Source of the DNA: Dickeya undicola
GTDB lineage: Bacteria; Pseudomonadota; Gammaproteobacteria; Enterobacterales; Enterobacteriaceae
Direction: 5' to 3'
DNA length: 64,000 bases
Assembly: GCF_000784735.1 (NCBI RefSeq)
Contig: NZ_JSYG01000032.1
Location: 1 to 64,000, forward strand
In this document: piece after piece, positions 1 to 10,194 of the stretch
How positions within the stretch are numbered: the first letter of the stretch is position 1
Layout: every line of letters begins with the position of its first letter
Notes under the pieces: generated by a model
The model's database searches: none
Told to the model about the DNA's origin: nothing
The model's input: the letters and a program-made list of their open reading frames with translations, nothing else
Translations under genes and position numbers: made by a program

Positions 1-247
1 ACGACTGTGCGATATTGAAACAACAATGAGCGAATTAAAGAGGAGTGATTTATTTAGCGGTGGTGGGTCGTGCAGGATGACTCGGCCTGCGGCCTCGCCC
101 TTCGGGCCAGCGCGATGCGCTGTTGTCTCGCTTCGCTCGGCTCGAGCCTGAACGCAGCTTCTCACCTGCACGACTGTGCGATATTGAAATAATGGTGAGC
201 GAATTAAAGAGGAGTGATTTATTTAGCGGTGGTGGGTCGTGCAGGAT
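1..247. repeat. 78-bp direct repeat carrying the tRNA-Lys 3' end
   Basis: Bases 1-78 and 170-247 are direct repeats with four mismatches (positions 21, 24, 25 and 26). Each copy holds about 60 bp of tRNA 3' flank followed by the last 18 nt of tRNA-Lys including CCA, read on the minus strand. The right copy runs into an intact tRNA-Lys. The left copy stops after 18 nt and is joined to a GC-rich 91-bp insert (79-169) with several small palindromes. This looks like recombination between tandem tRNA genes. The window edge hides whether more copies lie to the left. Confidence 0.85.
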
Positions 248-305
248 TCGAACCTGCGACCAATTGATTAAAAGTCAACTGCTCTACCGACTGAGCTAAC
301 GACCC
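230..305 (-). tRNA. tRNA-Lys (anticodon TTT)
   Basis: This 76-nt gene on the minus strand has an encoded CCA end. The anticodon loop reads CTTTTAA with anticodon TTT, the T arm has GGTTCGAATCC, and the acceptor GGGTCGT pairs with ACGACCC. It lies 33 nt downstream of an identical copy and is probably cotranscribed with it. In E. coli the same place, downstream of cpoB, holds the lysT-valT cluster. Confidence 0.97.
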
Positions 306-338
306 GCTACGGGATATGCTACACAGAGATTCTTGTTT

Positions 339-414
339 TGGTGGGTCGTGCAGGATTCGAACCTGCGACCAATTGATTAAAAGTCAACTGCTCTACCGAC
401 TGAGCTAACGACCC
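339..414 (-). tRNA. tRNA-Lys (anticodon TTT)
   Basis: This is the first of two identical 76-nt tRNA-Lys genes on the minus strand, with anticodon TTT and a genome-encoded CCA. A stable-RNA-type promoter lies just upstream (467-494). Confidence 0.97.
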
Positions 415-466
415 AAAACATCTTGCTGCTTTCAGCGATTCAGCATCGCCCTGGCAACGGCGGCAT

Positions 467-494
467 ATATTACTAATATAATTTTTCTGTGCAA
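467..494 (-). promoter_or_regulatory. Probable promoter of the tRNA-Lys genes
   Basis: Read on the minus strand, TTGCAC (-35) is followed after 16 nt by TAATAT (-10) and then a GC-rich discriminator (GCCGCCG). Such discriminators are typical of stringently controlled stable-RNA promoters. The predicted start is about 45 nt before the first tRNA-Lys. The -10 match is only moderate. Confidence 0.5.
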
Positions 495-539
495 CCTATT
501 TTCCGAAAAAAAAATTCAATTGCTTATCCCTTGAACGTT

Positions 540-580
540 CTGGCGCAAAAACCACGCATATCGCGCAATTTTTGCACCAG
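540..580 (-). terminator. Stem-loop downstream of cpoB
   Basis: A 12-bp inverted repeat (540-551 against 569-580, one G-U pair) lies 9 nt past the cpoB stop. No clear U-run follows, so it may be an mRNA 3'-end stabiliser rather than a true terminator. Confidence 0.35.
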
Positions 581-588
581 AAAGGGAA

Positions 589-1410
589 TTACAAACCGGC
601 TAAACGCTTCTGAGCTTGCTTGGCACCATCGGTATTCGGGTAGTTTTTTACTACCTGCTGGTAGACTGCTTTGGCCTTATCAGTCTGACCTTTTTCCTGC
701 ATGATGACGCCAACCTTGAACATTGCTTCCGAAGCTTTAGGAGATTTGGGGTAACTTTTGACGACATTGGCGAAATAATAAGCCGCATCATCTTTTTTAC
801 CCTTATTGTAGAACAATTGCCCTAACCAGTAGTTGGCATTCGGCTGGTAGGTTGAATCAGGGTATTTCTTGACGAAATTTTGAAACGCCACGATGGCCTG
901 ATCATACTGCTTTTTTTCCAATACCAGCGACGCCGCCGTGTTGTAATCGGTATTGGCATCACCAGTCATGGCGGGTGCCGCAGCCGAATCAGCGCTGGGG
1001 CTATTTGCCGCACCAGTATTGCTGGTTGCCGCCGCTGCAGGCGCTGCGTTGCCCGCTCCAGCAGCCGATGACGCAGCAGCAGAAGACTGACTGCCGCTTT
1101 GAGAACCCAGACTGTCAATCTGCTGATAGATCTGTTTCTGACGTTCAACGACCTGATTCAGCTGATATTGGTTTTCCTGGATCTGGCCGCGCAAGCCATC
1201 GATATCGCGCTGAGTGTCGGCGAGTTGTTGCTGAAGTTGGGTTAATAACTGACTGTGAGCGTTAGAAATACGCTCCAGCTGAGTGACTCGATCTTCTACC
1301 GAGCCAGAGCCGACATTACTGATTGGCGCCTGGGCAGTAGCGGCCCAGGGGGCCGCTACGCCAACCAGTAACGACAGACTCAACATGTGATGTCTGAAGT
1401 TACTGCTCAT
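589..1410 (-). CDS. cpoB: Cell division coordinator CpoB (YbgF)
   Basis: Periplasmic protein of 273 aa that couples outer-membrane constriction by Tol-Pal to PBP1B peptidoglycan synthesis in E. coli. Visible parts: a signal peptide (residues 1 to about 26-28, ending ATAQA), a trimerising coiled coil with many Gln (about 38-100), an Ala/Ser-rich linker (about 100-150) and a C-terminal TPR region (about 155-270) with the usual YPDS and YPKSPKA repeats. It is the last gene of the tolB-pal-cpoB segment, 9 nt after pal. Length and N-terminus match E. coli CpoB closely. Confidence 0.96.
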   Translation of the reverse strand: MSSNFRHHMLSLSLLVGVAAPWAATAQAPISNVGSGSVEDRVTQLERISNAHSQLLTQLQQQLADTQRDIDGLRGQIQENQYQLNQVVERQKQIYQQIDSLGSQSGSQSSAAASSAAGAGNAAPAAAATSNTGAANSPSADSAAAPAMTGDANTDYNTAASLVLEKKQYDQAIVAFQNFVKKYPDSTYQPNANYWLGQLFYNKGKKDDAAYYFANVVKSYPKSPKASEAMFKVGVIMQEKGQTDKAKAVYQQVVKNYPNTDGAKQAQKRLAGL

Positions 1411-1419
1411 GCGATTCTC

Positions 1420-1926
1420 TTAGTATACCAGAACGGCACGACGGTTTTTGGACCATGCAGCTTCGTCATGACCCAGAACAGCAGGTTTCTCTTTACCGTA
1501 AGAAACCACGGAGATCTGATCAGCAGACACGCCTTTACCCTGCAGGTACATCTGCACAGCGTTGGCACGACGTTCGCCCAGCGCGATGTTGTATTCCGGT
1601 GTACCGCGTTCGTCCGCATGACCTTCAACAGTCACTTTGTAGGACGGGTTGCTGCGCAGGAAAGCAGCGTGTGCATCCAGCATCTGAGCGAAATCAGGAC
1701 GAATATCGTATTTGTCCAGATCGAAGTAAACGATATTGTTGCGCTGCAGTTCCTGCATCTGCAGACGAGCCTGCTCAGCAGAAGACATGTTGCCGCCATT
1801 TTCCATGCCAGCGCCGCCATTCAGGGAAGACTGGTCGTTATTAGCGTGTTTGTTGGAGCTACATGCGGCAATAGCCAGCACCGGCAGAGCCAACATCAGG
1901 CCTTTCAGCACTTTATTGAATTGCAT
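1420..1926 (-). CDS. pal: Peptidoglycan-associated lipoprotein Pal
   Basis: Outer-membrane lipoprotein of 168 aa that binds peptidoglycan and TolB. The signal peptide ends in a lipobox (LAIAAC) with the lipidated cysteine at residue 22. A Gly/Asn-rich tether follows, then an OmpA-like peptidoglycan-binding domain (about 60-168) containing the family motif with ERGTPEYN and GERRANAV. The gene lies 38 nt after tolB and 9 nt before cpoB, the conserved Tol-Pal order. It recruits the Tol complex to the septum during division. Confidence 0.98.
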   Translation of the reverse strand: MQFNKVLKGLMLALPVLAIAACSSNKHANNDQSSLNGGAGMENGGNMSSAEQARLQMQELQRNNIVYFDLDKYDIRPDFAQMLDAHAAFLRSNPSYKVTVEGHADERGTPEYNIALGERRANAVQMYLQGKGVSADQISVVSYGKEKPAVLGHDEAAWSKNRRAVLVY

Positions 1927-1964
1927 TTCTATGTCCTTTAAATAGGTTATTGTACATATTTTGA

Positions 1965-3251
1965 TTACATATACGGCGACCAGGCAGGGAATCTCACCTG
2001 ACCATCGGTTGCCGGAAGACGCGCTTTAAAACGCCCGTCGGTCGAAACCAGTTGCAGCACGGAACCCAGCCCTTGTTTGGAACTGTAGATTACCATGGTG
2101 CCATTGGGTGCGATACTCGGCGTTTCATCCAGGAACGTGTCCGTTAACACTTGAACGCCACCCGTTACCAGATCCTGTTTGGCGATGTGCTGAGCGCCAC
2201 CGTTGGAGCTGACCATCACCAGGAATTTACCATCGCTGCTGATCTCAGCATCCTGATTCTGGGCACCTTCCCAGGTCAGACGCTGAGGAGCACCGCCGTT
2301 GATACCAATTTTATAAATCTGCGGACGACCAGCCTGGTCAGAAGTATAGGCCAGCGTCTGGCTATCGGGGAACCAGGTCGGCTCAGTGTTGTTGCTACGA
2401 CCATCGGTCACCTGAGAAATCTGACCAGAGCCCAGATTCATTACATACAGATTCAGGCTGCCGCTCTTGGAGAGTGCAAACGCCAGTTTGGAGCCGTCCG
2501 GAGAGAACGCCGGAGCACCGTTATGACGCGGGAAAGATGCGACTTGTTTGATATCACCATTAGCCAACGTCTGAACAACCAGCGCAGAACGGCCGCTTTC
2601 GAATGTCACGTACGCCAGTTTGCTGCCATCTGACGACCACGCCGGAGACATCAGCGGTTCCGGAGAGCGATGTACCACAAACTGGTTGTAACCGTCGTAG
2701 TCTGCTACACGCAATTCATACGGATACTGCCCGCCATTGGTCTGTACCACATAAGCAATGCGAGTACGGAAAGCGCCCTTGATGCCGGTCAGTTTTTCAA
2801 ACACTTCATCACTGGCTGTGTGGGCGGCATAACGCAGCCACTGTTTGGTCACTTTGAACTGGTTCTGAGCCAGCACACTACCTGCACTGCCAGAGGTATC
2901 CACCAGTTGATAGGACACCAGGTAACCATCCGCAGTCGGTTGAACCTGGCCGACCACGACCGCATCAATACCCAGAGCGGTCCAGGCGGCTGGAGTCACT
3001 TCAGCGGCACTACCCGGCTGTTGTGGCATACGGCTCGGATCGATCGGGTTGAATTTACCACTATTGCGCAAATCCGCAGCGACAATACTGCCGATTTCTT
3101 CCGGAACAGCGCCGCCCGTCGACTTGAACGGAACCACACCGATTGGGCGCGCGGAATCGACCCCCTGGGTAATTTCAATGCGGACTTCTGCATGTAACAC
3201 AGCCGTCCACAGCATCAGAAAACTCAATGCAATTTTTAATGCCTGCTTCAT
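1965..3251 (-). CDS. tolB: Tol-Pal system protein TolB
   Basis: Periplasmic 428-aa protein linking Pal in the outer membrane to the TolQRA motor. It has a signal peptide (residues 1-21, ending LHA), an N-terminal alpha/beta domain, and a C-terminal six-bladed beta-propeller (about 150-428) with repeated SPDGSKLA-type WD40-like blade motifs. The N-terminal residues of the mature protein (EVRIEITQG) form the TolA-binding box in E. coli. A 132-nt spacer separates it from tolA, so an internal promoter for tolB-pal-cpoB is possible. Confidence 0.98.
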   Translation of the reverse strand: MKQALKIALSFLMLWTAVLHAEVRIEITQGVDSARPIGVVPFKSTGGAVPEEIGSIVAADLRNSGKFNPIDPSRMPQQPGSAAEVTPAAWTALGIDAVVVGQVQPTADGYLVSYQLVDTSGSAGSVLAQNQFKVTKQWLRYAAHTASDEVFEKLTGIKGAFRTRIAYVVQTNGGQYPYELRVADYDGYNQFVVHRSPEPLMSPAWSSDGSKLAYVTFESGRSALVVQTLANGDIKQVASFPRHNGAPAFSPDGSKLAFALSKSGSLNLYVMNLGSGQISQVTDGRSNNTEPTWFPDSQTLAYTSDQAGRPQIYKIGINGGAPQRLTWEGAQNQDAEISSDGKFLVMVSSNGGAQHIAKQDLVTGGVQVLTDTFLDETPSIAPNGTMVIYSSKQGLGSVLQLVSTDGRFKARLPATDGQVRFPAWSPYM

Positions 3252-3383
3252 CTCATCTCCCTTATCCAGGCTCCAGAGCCTACGATAACCTGGCAGCGTT
3301 TTAACAAACCCATATCAACAAACACGATGTGCACGGTGACCAGATATAGTCATAGTCTTAAACTCCGCCAACTGGCCACCGGG

Positions 3384-4580
3384 TCACTGCGGTTTAAAGT
3401 CTATCGGTGCGTTCTTGAAAGCTTCATATACATCAGAGCTGGGTGGCTTTGGTATCCGCGCCTGTTTGGCCGCTGCAATCGCCGCCTGACACAGCGCAGG
3501 ATCGCCCCCCTCGCTCTTCACATCAACCAGCAGACCATCCGGTGCCAGTCTGATACGTAACGTACAGGTACGCCCTTTGTAGGACTCCCAGTCATAAAAC
3601 TTGCTCTGAATCGCGGTACGAACCTGGCTGCCATAGCTGTCCAGCGCCGCGCCGGATGCCCCGCTCTTCTTATTATTGCCCACCCCGGCCGGTGCTCCAC
3701 CACCAGCAGCATTGCCGCCACCTTTCGGCGCATTCTTCGATGCAGCCAGCCCACCCAGCAGGTCGTCTACTTCACCGGCCTGCTTGGCCGCCGCGGCAGC
3801 CGCTTTTTTCTTATCATCAGCCGCTTTCTTAGCAGCAGCGGCCGCTTCTGCCTTCTTGGCAGCGTCTGCAGCTGCCTTTTCCTTGGCTGCTTCTGCTGCG
3901 GCAGCCTTAGCCTCTTCCTCAGCTTTCTGCTTCGCATCAGCCGCCGCCTTAGCTTTGGCTTCCTCTTCTGCTTTCTTCTTGGCTTCTGCTGCGGCGGCAG
4001 CTTTGGCTTTAGCCTCTTCTTCCGCCTTTTTCTTCGCATCGGCAGCAGCCTGTTTTTTCGCTTCGTCTTCGGCCTGCTTCTTCGCTGCAGCGGCGGCTTT
4101 CGCTTGCTGCTCCGCCTCCGCTTTGGCTTTAGCGGCCGCAGCTTCTGCCTGCTTCTGCTGTTCTTTCGCTTTTTGAGCGGCTTCTTCTGCCTGCTTACGT
4201 TGCTCGGCCTGTTCCTGCGCCTGCTGTTTCGCCTCTTCTTGTGCCTGCAGACGCTCTTTTTCCAATTCCTTCAGGCGTTGCTGCTCCGCCGCCTGCTTCG
4301 CCTGCAGCTCTTCAGCCTGCTGTTCCGCCTGCTTTTGACGCAACTGTTCAGCACGACGGGCATCACTCTGCTGTTGCTGCTGCCGGTTGTACTGATCGAC
4401 CACCGCACTGGGATCGACCATTACCGCGTCAATGGATGACCCGCCGCCACCGCCGCTGGCATCATCCATCTTCTGGTTGAGCGAACTCAGAATCAGCAAC
4501 GTAATCAGAATAACGTGCAAAACGACCGATATAATGACGGCACGCTTTAGCTTATCGTTTCGTTCGTTTGCCTTTAACAC
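3384..4580 (-). CDS. tolA: Cell envelope integrity protein TolA
   Basis: Inner-membrane protein of 398 aa that spans the periplasm. Domain I has one transmembrane helix (about 14-34, with the SVVLH motif) that contacts TolQ and TolR. Domain II (about 60-280) is a long Ala/Lys/Glu/Gln-rich helix built from degenerate KKAEEEAKAKAAA-like repeats. Domain III (about 305-398) is the globular part that binds TolB and is exploited by group A colicins and filamentous phage in E. coli. The repetitive DNA produces long meaningless ORFs on the opposite strand. Confidence 0.97.
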   Translation of the reverse strand: MLKANERNDKLKRAVIISVVLHVILITLLILSSLNQKMDDASGGGGGSSIDAVMVDPSAVVDQYNRQQQQQSDARRAEQLRQKQAEQQAEELQAKQAAEQQRLKELEKERLQAQEEAKQQAQEQAEQRKQAEEAAQKAKEQQKQAEAAAAKAKAEAEQQAKAAAAAKKQAEDEAKKQAAADAKKKAEEEAKAKAAAAAEAKKKAEEEAKAKAAADAKQKAEEEAKAAAAEAAKEKAAADAAKKAEAAAAAKKAADDKKKAAAAAAKQAGEVDDLLGGLAASKNAPKGGGNAAGGGAPAGVGNNKKSGASGAALDSYGSQVRTAIQSKFYDWESYKGRTCTLRIRLAPDGLLVDVKSEGGDPALCQAAIAAAKQARIPKPPSSDVYEAFKNAPIDFKPQ

Positions 4581-4690
4581 AAGGGGTTCCCAAAAACAGT
4601 TTTGCCAGAAAAATGACTACTCATCATGTGACAACATCATCGTGTACAAACGTTATCATCCACAAACTTCATCATTCACGGACTCGCCGG

Positions 4691-5116
4691 TCAAATCGGC
4701 TGTGTCATTAACCCGACAGATTTGACACCAGCCTGATGCAACAAATTCAGCGCCTTGATGATCTCATCATAAGGAACATCCTTGGCACCCCCGATCAAAA
4801 AGACCGTTTTCGGGTTCGCGGTCAGACGAGACTGGGCTTCAGCCACCACCTGCTCCGCAGGCAGTTGATTCATACGATTATGATCAACCACCAAACTGTA
4901 TTGCCCTACACCGGATACCTCGACAATCACGGGTGGATTATCGTTACTGGATACGGTTTTGGATTCAGTTGCATCCGGCAGATCCACTTCCACACTCTGG
5001 GTAATGATCGGTGCGGTCGCCATGAAGATCAGCAGCAGCACCAGCAACACGTCCAGCAGGGGAACAATATTAATCTCGGATTTCAGCGACCGGCGGCCAC
5101 CACGCGCACGAGCCAT
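4691..5116 (-). CDS. tolR: Colicin uptake/motor protein TolR
   Basis: ExbD-family protein of 141 aa. It has a short basic cytoplasmic N-terminus, a single transmembrane helix (about 17-38) carrying the proton-pathway aspartate at residue 22 (PLLDVLLVLL), and a periplasmic domain. With TolQ it forms the proton-motive-force-driven stator that energises TolA. It lies 12 nt after tolQ. Confidence 0.98.
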   Translation of the reverse strand: MARARGGRRSLKSEINIVPLLDVLLVLLLIFMATAPIITQSVEVDLPDATESKTVSSNDNPPVIVEVSGVGQYSLVVDHNRMNQLPAEQVVAEAQSRLTANPKTVFLIGGAKDVPYDEIIKALNLLHQAGVKSVGLMTQPI

Positions 5117-5128
5117 ATCACCTCCCGA

Positions 5129-6216
<1,088 letters not shown>

Positions 6217-6304
6217 TCTACATCCCGGTAACGCGATAAACCCCGCTACTATACGCAAGAGGGATAAGGTTTGGAATGGGTTCTATGTACAGGAAGGTAA
6301 ATAA

Positions 6305-6328
6305 TTATGGGTTGCGGACAACCCATAA
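6305..6328 (-). terminator. Hairpin ending the cydABX-ybgE operon
   Basis: A perfect 10-bp stem (6305-6314 with 6319-6328) and a 4-nt loop lies 23 nt past the ybgE stop. On the minus strand it is followed by TTATTT, a weak U-tract. Confidence 0.5.
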
Positions 6329-6350
6329 CCAAAAGGAATGAGAGATTATT

Positions 6351-6644
6351 TTACAGGAAGTAGTAATACAATCCTGCGGCCAGGATCACAAAGGCCGGAA
6401 GAGGGGAAAAGAAGGCGCGCCAGCGTATCCGTCGAGGGCGAAAACCCACACCGTGGACAACACCGGTACAAACCGCCCAAATCAGTGCCATCCCCTGCCA
6501 GACCGCGAGTGAACTGGTGCGTGCGGCAAAACGCGCCGGTTCCCAAAATACACAACCGGCCAGCAATAGCGCCATAATCAGGGAAAGGGCCCGTAGCGGG
6601 CCCTTATCCATACAGCGGTACAGACGATCAATGACAGCAATCAT
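6351..6644 (-). CDS. ybgE: Cytochrome bd-associated membrane protein YbgE
   Basis: Small inner-membrane protein of 97 aa with about three hydrophobic segments and the family block GFRPRR. It is always linked to cydAB in enterobacteria, and its role there is unsettled. Its ATG overlaps the cydX stop (ATGA), indicating coupling. Confidence 0.93.
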   Translation of the reverse strand: MIAVIDRLYRCMDKGPLRALSLIMALLLAGCVFWEPARFAARTSSLAVWQGMALIWAVCTGVVHGVGFRPRRIRWRAFFSPLPAFVILAAGLYYYFL

Positions 6645-6757
6645 TGCGGTTTATCTTGATTCGTCTTGGTTGCTTCGCTCTGTTCCAGTGCCAGAGCAGT
6701 AATCACGCCCAGCGAACAAGCAAGAAGCGTTCCCAATATCCAGGCAAAATACCACAT
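6641..6757 (-). CDS. cydX: Cytochrome bd-I small subunit CydX
   Basis: A 38-aa single-span membrane peptide beginning MWYFAWILGTLLAC, the near-invariant CydX signature. In E. coli, CydX is needed for stability and activity of the bd oxidase next to the haems. It sits 16 nt after the cydB stop with an AGGAG ribosome-binding site and overlaps ybgE by 4 nt. It is easily missed because of its size. Confidence 0.96.
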   Translation of the reverse strand: MWYFAWILGTLLACSLGVITALALEQSEATKTNQDKPQ

Positions 6758-6773
6758 AAGTCAGGCTCCTTAC

Positions 6774-7913
6774 TTAGTACAACGAATGAGAGTTCTGCTC
6801 AACATGCTCTTTGGTGATGCGTCCAAACATCTTGTAGTAACACCAGATGGTGTAGGACAGCACGATGGGAACGAAAATAATCGCTACCACGGTCATCACT
6901 CTAAGCGTAAGCAGGCTGGAGGTGGCATCCCACATAGTCAGACTGACATTCGGCACCGTTACCGACGGCATAATGAACGGGAACATGGCAATCCCAGCCG
7001 TCAGAATCACACAGGCGATACTGAGCGAGGAGAACAGGAACGCCATCGCGCCTTTTTCAGCCCGAGCCATGACAGCCGTCATCAGCGGCAGTACAACGCC
7101 CAACAGCGGGATAGCCCACAGGATCGGGTGCTGATTGAAGTTGACCAGCCAGGCACCAGCCTGACGCACCACTTCTTTATGCAACGGGTTAGATTCACCA
7201 GCGGTATTGATGACCGAAGTCACCGCATAGCCGTCGATGCCATAAACCACCCAGACCCCAGCCAGAGCAAAGGTAACTGTCAGCGCCAGCGAAGAAAACT
7301 GCGCAACCTTTTTGGCACGGAAGTGCAGATCACCAGAGGTACGCATCACCAGATAAGTAGCACCCTGAGCCACGATCATGCTCAGGCTGACAACGCCCGC
7401 CAGCAACCCAAACGGGTTAAGCAACTGGAAGAAATTACCGGTGTAGTACAGACGCAGGTACTCATCCACATGGAACGGCACACCCTGCAACAGGTTACCG
7501 AAGGCCACCCCGATGACCACCGGCGGTACGAAACTGCCGATGAAAATGCCCCAGTCCCACATGTTGCGCCAACGTGGATCTTCGATTTTCGACCGGTAGT
7601 CAAAGCCGACCGGGCGGAAATACAGTGACGCCAGCACCAGAATCATGGCGATGTAGAAACCGGAAAACGCGGCGGCGTACACCATCGGCCAGGCAGCGAA
7701 CAGTGCGCCACCCGCCGTGATCAACCAAACCTGGTTGCCGTCCCAGTGCGGCGCGATGCTGTTAATCATCACGCGGCGCTCTACATCGTTGCGACCCATC
7801 AGGCGAACCAGCACACCAACGCCCATGTCGAAACCATCAGTGACCGCAAAACCGATCAGCAGCACACCAATCAGCAGCCACCAGACAAAACGCAATACTT
7901 CATAATCAAACAT
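6774..7913 (-). CDS. cydB: Cytochrome bd-I ubiquinol oxidase subunit II
   Basis: Integral membrane subunit of 379 aa, pairing with CydA in the high-oxygen-affinity quinol oxidase. It shows the expected series of hydrophobic helices and the N-terminal motif MFDYEVLRFVWW. It begins 12 nt after cydA. Members of this family have no haem ligands of their own but support haem insertion into CydA. Confidence 0.98.
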   Translation of the reverse strand: MFDYEVLRFVWWLLIGVLLIGFAVTDGFDMGVGVLVRLMGRNDVERRVMINSIAPHWDGNQVWLITAGGALFAAWPMVYAAAFSGFYIAMILVLASLYFRPVGFDYRSKIEDPRWRNMWDWGIFIGSFVPPVVIGVAFGNLLQGVPFHVDEYLRLYYTGNFFQLLNPFGLLAGVVSLSMIVAQGATYLVMRTSGDLHFRAKKVAQFSSLALTVTFALAGVWVVYGIDGYAVTSVINTAGESNPLHKEVVRQAGAWLVNFNQHPILWAIPLLGVVLPLMTAVMARAEKGAMAFLFSSLSIACVILTAGIAMFPFIMPSVTVPNVSLTMWDATSSLLTLRVMTVVAIIFVPIVLSYTIWCYYKMFGRITKEHVEQNSHSLY

Positions 7914-7925
7914 AGTGGACTCCTG

Positions 7926-9491
7926 TTACCGTGCTTCCTGAGCCGCGATCGGCTGTTCGAAGTGATAGGCCCCCGTTTTCAGGCTGCTTGGACCCAGACG
8001 CGCATACTTGAACATCAGGTACATTTCAGCCACCAGGAACAGTGTGTACAAACCACAAATCAGTCCCATGGAGAACAGGATGTCTCCCGCAGTGAGCGAG
8101 GAGTTAGCGACAGCCGTCGGCAACACTTCACCAATCGCCCACGGCTGACGGCCGTATTCAGCTACAAACCAGCCAGCTTCAACAGCAATCCACGGTAACG
8201 GGATGCCGTACAGCGCGATACGGTGCAGCCAGCGTTTTTGACCAATCTTGTTGCGCAGCACTGTCCAGAACGACAGACCGATGATCAGCAGCATCAGCAC
8301 GCCACAGGCCACCATGATGCGGAAGGAGAAATACAACGGCGCCACACGCGGGATAGAATCTTTGACTGCCTGTTTGATCTGCGCCTCGCTGGCATCAGAC
8401 ACATTGGTGGTGTAGCGCTTGAGCAACAGGCCATAACCGAGATCCTGCTTGTTCTTGACGAATTCATCACGAACCGCTGGATCGGTGTTGCCGGAACGCA
8501 GTTGCTGCAGCAGGTGATAGGCTTTCATCCCGTTACGGACACGCACTTCATGCTGCTCCATCAGCTCTTTCAGACCGGTAACCGTCTTGTCGGTAGAACG
8601 GGTGGCGATCAGGCCTAACATGTAAGGAACCTGAATCGCGTACTTGTTCTCCATCGTCTCCTGATTCGGAATACCGAACAGAGTGAACGCTGCCGGTGCA
8701 GGCTGGGTTTCCCATTCAGCTTCGATGGCCGCCAGCTTGGTTTTCTGCACGTCGCCCATTTCATAACCGGACTCATCGCCCAGCACGATAACAGACAGCA
8801 CCGCCGCCATACCGAAGCTGGCTGCGATCGCAAAGGAACGTTTGGCAAAAGCAACATCACGCCCTTTCAGCAGATAGTAGGAGCTAATGCCCAGAATGAA
8901 CATTGCACCGGTGCAATAACCCGCAGCAACAGTGTGAACGAATTTCACCTGTGCAACCGGGTTCAGTACCAGATCAGCAAAGCTCACCATCTCCATACGC
9001 ATGGTTTCGAAGTTGAAATCCGACGCGACCGGGTTCTGCATCCAGCCGTTGGCCACCAGGATCCACAGCGCAGACAGGTTGGAACCCAATGCCACTAGCC
9101 AGGTTACCGCCATGTGCTGCACCTTGCCCAGGCGATCCCAACCAAAGAAGAACAACCCGACAAACGTGGATTCCAGGAAGAACGCCATCAATCCTTCGAT
9201 TGCCAGAGGTGCACCGAAGATATCGCCGACATAGTGAGAGTAATATGACCAGTTAGTACCGAACTGGAATTCCATGGTCAGACCGGTGGAAACGCCAAGA
9301 GCAAAGTTGATTGCAAACAACTTGCCCCAGAACTTGGTCATATCTTTGTAAATTTGTTTGCCGGACAGGACATACACGGTTTCCATGATCGCCAGCAAAA
9401 ACGCCATCCCCAGCGTTAAAGGCACGAACAGGAAATGATACATCGCGGTCAAGGCAAACTGTAAACGTGACAGTTCGACTACATCAAACAT
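7926..9491 (-). CDS. cydA: Cytochrome bd-I ubiquinol oxidase subunit I
   Basis: Catalytic subunit of 521 aa that oxidises ubiquinol and reduces oxygen to water, using haems b558, b595 and d. His19 (TAMYHFLF) is the conserved axial ligand, and the [10 protein letters not shown] segment and long periplasmic Q-loop are present. It is the first gene of cydAB-cydX-ybgE. In relatives the operon is induced at low oxygen by ArcA and repressed by FNR. The 620-bp AT-rich upstream region has room for such control. Confidence 0.98.
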   Translation of the reverse strand: MFDVVELSRLQFALTAMYHFLFVPLTLGMAFLLAIMETVYVLSGKQIYKDMTKFWGKLFAINFALGVSTGLTMEFQFGTNWSYYSHYVGDIFGAPLAIEGLMAFFLESTFVGLFFFGWDRLGKVQHMAVTWLVALGSNLSALWILVANGWMQNPVASDFNFETMRMEMVSFADLVLNPVAQVKFVHTVAAGYCTGAMFILGISSYYLLKGRDVAFAKRSFAIAASFGMAAVLSVIVLGDESGYEMGDVQKTKLAAIEAEWETQPAPAAFTLFGIPNQETMENKYAIQVPYMLGLIATRSTDKTVTGLKELMEQHEVRVRNGMKAYHLLQQLRSGNTDPAVRDEFVKNKQDLGYGLLLKRYTTNVSDASEAQIKQAVKDSIPRVAPLYFSFRIMVACGVLMLLIIGLSFWTVLRNKIGQKRWLHRIALYGIPLPWIAVEAGWFVAEYGRQPWAIGEVLPTAVANSSLTAGDILFSMGLICGLYTLFLVAEMYLMFKYARLGPSSLKTGAYHFEQPIAAQEAR

Positions 9492-10112
9492 CTTAACTCC
9501 TTGCTCCTCGCAGGAGGGTCTTTAGCTCGCTGTACGGACAAGCCACTAAATACCCGGCAGTTAGTAACCTAAAGAACACAACAATTGCTTTAGCACAGGC
9601 CTCAATATGCGCTACCACGTCACCACGGCGCATTTGAAAAGTAAGCCAAAAAGAAATCACAGAATAACAAATAGCATACTCATATAAGAGTATCGGTATA
9701 TTACGCCTCTACATCCCTACAATAAATAGGTTTTTACGTGATGCGGATTGAGTTTTTTGATTCCACACCAATCCACGCACCTCACACCCTCAAGAGCGCG
9801 ATTGACCTGACGCAATTTAATCTTATTTTCAAATGGATATCCAGCCTGGATTTTTGATCTAAAACAAATTAGCGCCTCAATGTTAATGAAGTTCGCCTTT
9901 TATTTTACATCTCATCAAATGTTAAAATAATGTGATTTAGTGGTTTCTGATGCGTATCGTTAATAATATATTTTTTATATTAATTAAAAATAGCGCGAGT
10001 TGATCGCAAATATGGAATTTTTTAATTTATGCTTTCATTGTTACTTTATTGTTACCGCATTGATTAAATATCTTTTCTTTTAAGATATATTTTTGCGACA
10101 AGCTTCAAATAT
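9492..10112 (-). promoter_or_regulatory. Long AT-rich regulatory region upstream of cydA
   Basis: About 620 bp without a credible ORF. An FNR-like palindrome, TTGAT-CTAA-AACAA (9854-9867), has one mismatch to TTGATNNNNATCAA. TGTTAA motifs near 9881 and 9918 resemble ArcA-box halves. E. coli cydA also has a long, multi-promoter upstream region. I do not assign individual promoters. Confidence 0.45.
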
Positions 10113-10135
10113 AAAAAAGGCCACCCGAGGTGGCC
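10113..10135 (-). terminator. Rho-independent terminator of sdh-suc operon
   Basis: A GC-rich stem (GGCCACC/GGTGGCC, 10119-10135) is followed on the minus strand by six T. It lies about 60 nt past the sucD stop and ends the sdhCDAB-sucABCD transcript. Confidence 0.9.
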
Positions 10136-10194
10136 AAACATGTCGAACTTTAAAAATATTACACACTATTCTTCCAGTACGCTGAGCCTGCGGC
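10113..10194 (-). ncRNA. Possible SdhX-type RNA in the sucD 3' UTR
   Basis: In E. coli and Salmonella an Hfq-dependent small RNA, SdhX (RybD), is cut from the 3' UTR of the sdh-suc mRNA. Here the equivalent 3' UTR is about 80 nt, contains a single-stranded A/U-rich stretch and ends in a strong terminator with a U-tract, the general shape of such RNAs. I cannot confirm the seed sequence. Confidence 0.35.

Noticed and set aside
61-247. Integrative element with att sites in tRNA-Lys
   Set aside because: The repeated tRNA 3' end is a plausible att core, but the two copies enclose only 91 bp, and the repeat extends 60 bp into the flank with no integrase nearby. An element left of the window cannot be excluded.
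3676-4176. Long Ala-rich plus-strand ORFs opposite tolA
   Set aside because: They mirror the Ala/Lys codon repeats of TolA domain II and have low-complexity products and no ribosome-binding site.
6666-7628. 320-aa plus-strand ORF opposite cydB
   Set aside because: It lies fully inside the well-supported cydB and cydX, and the product resembles no family.
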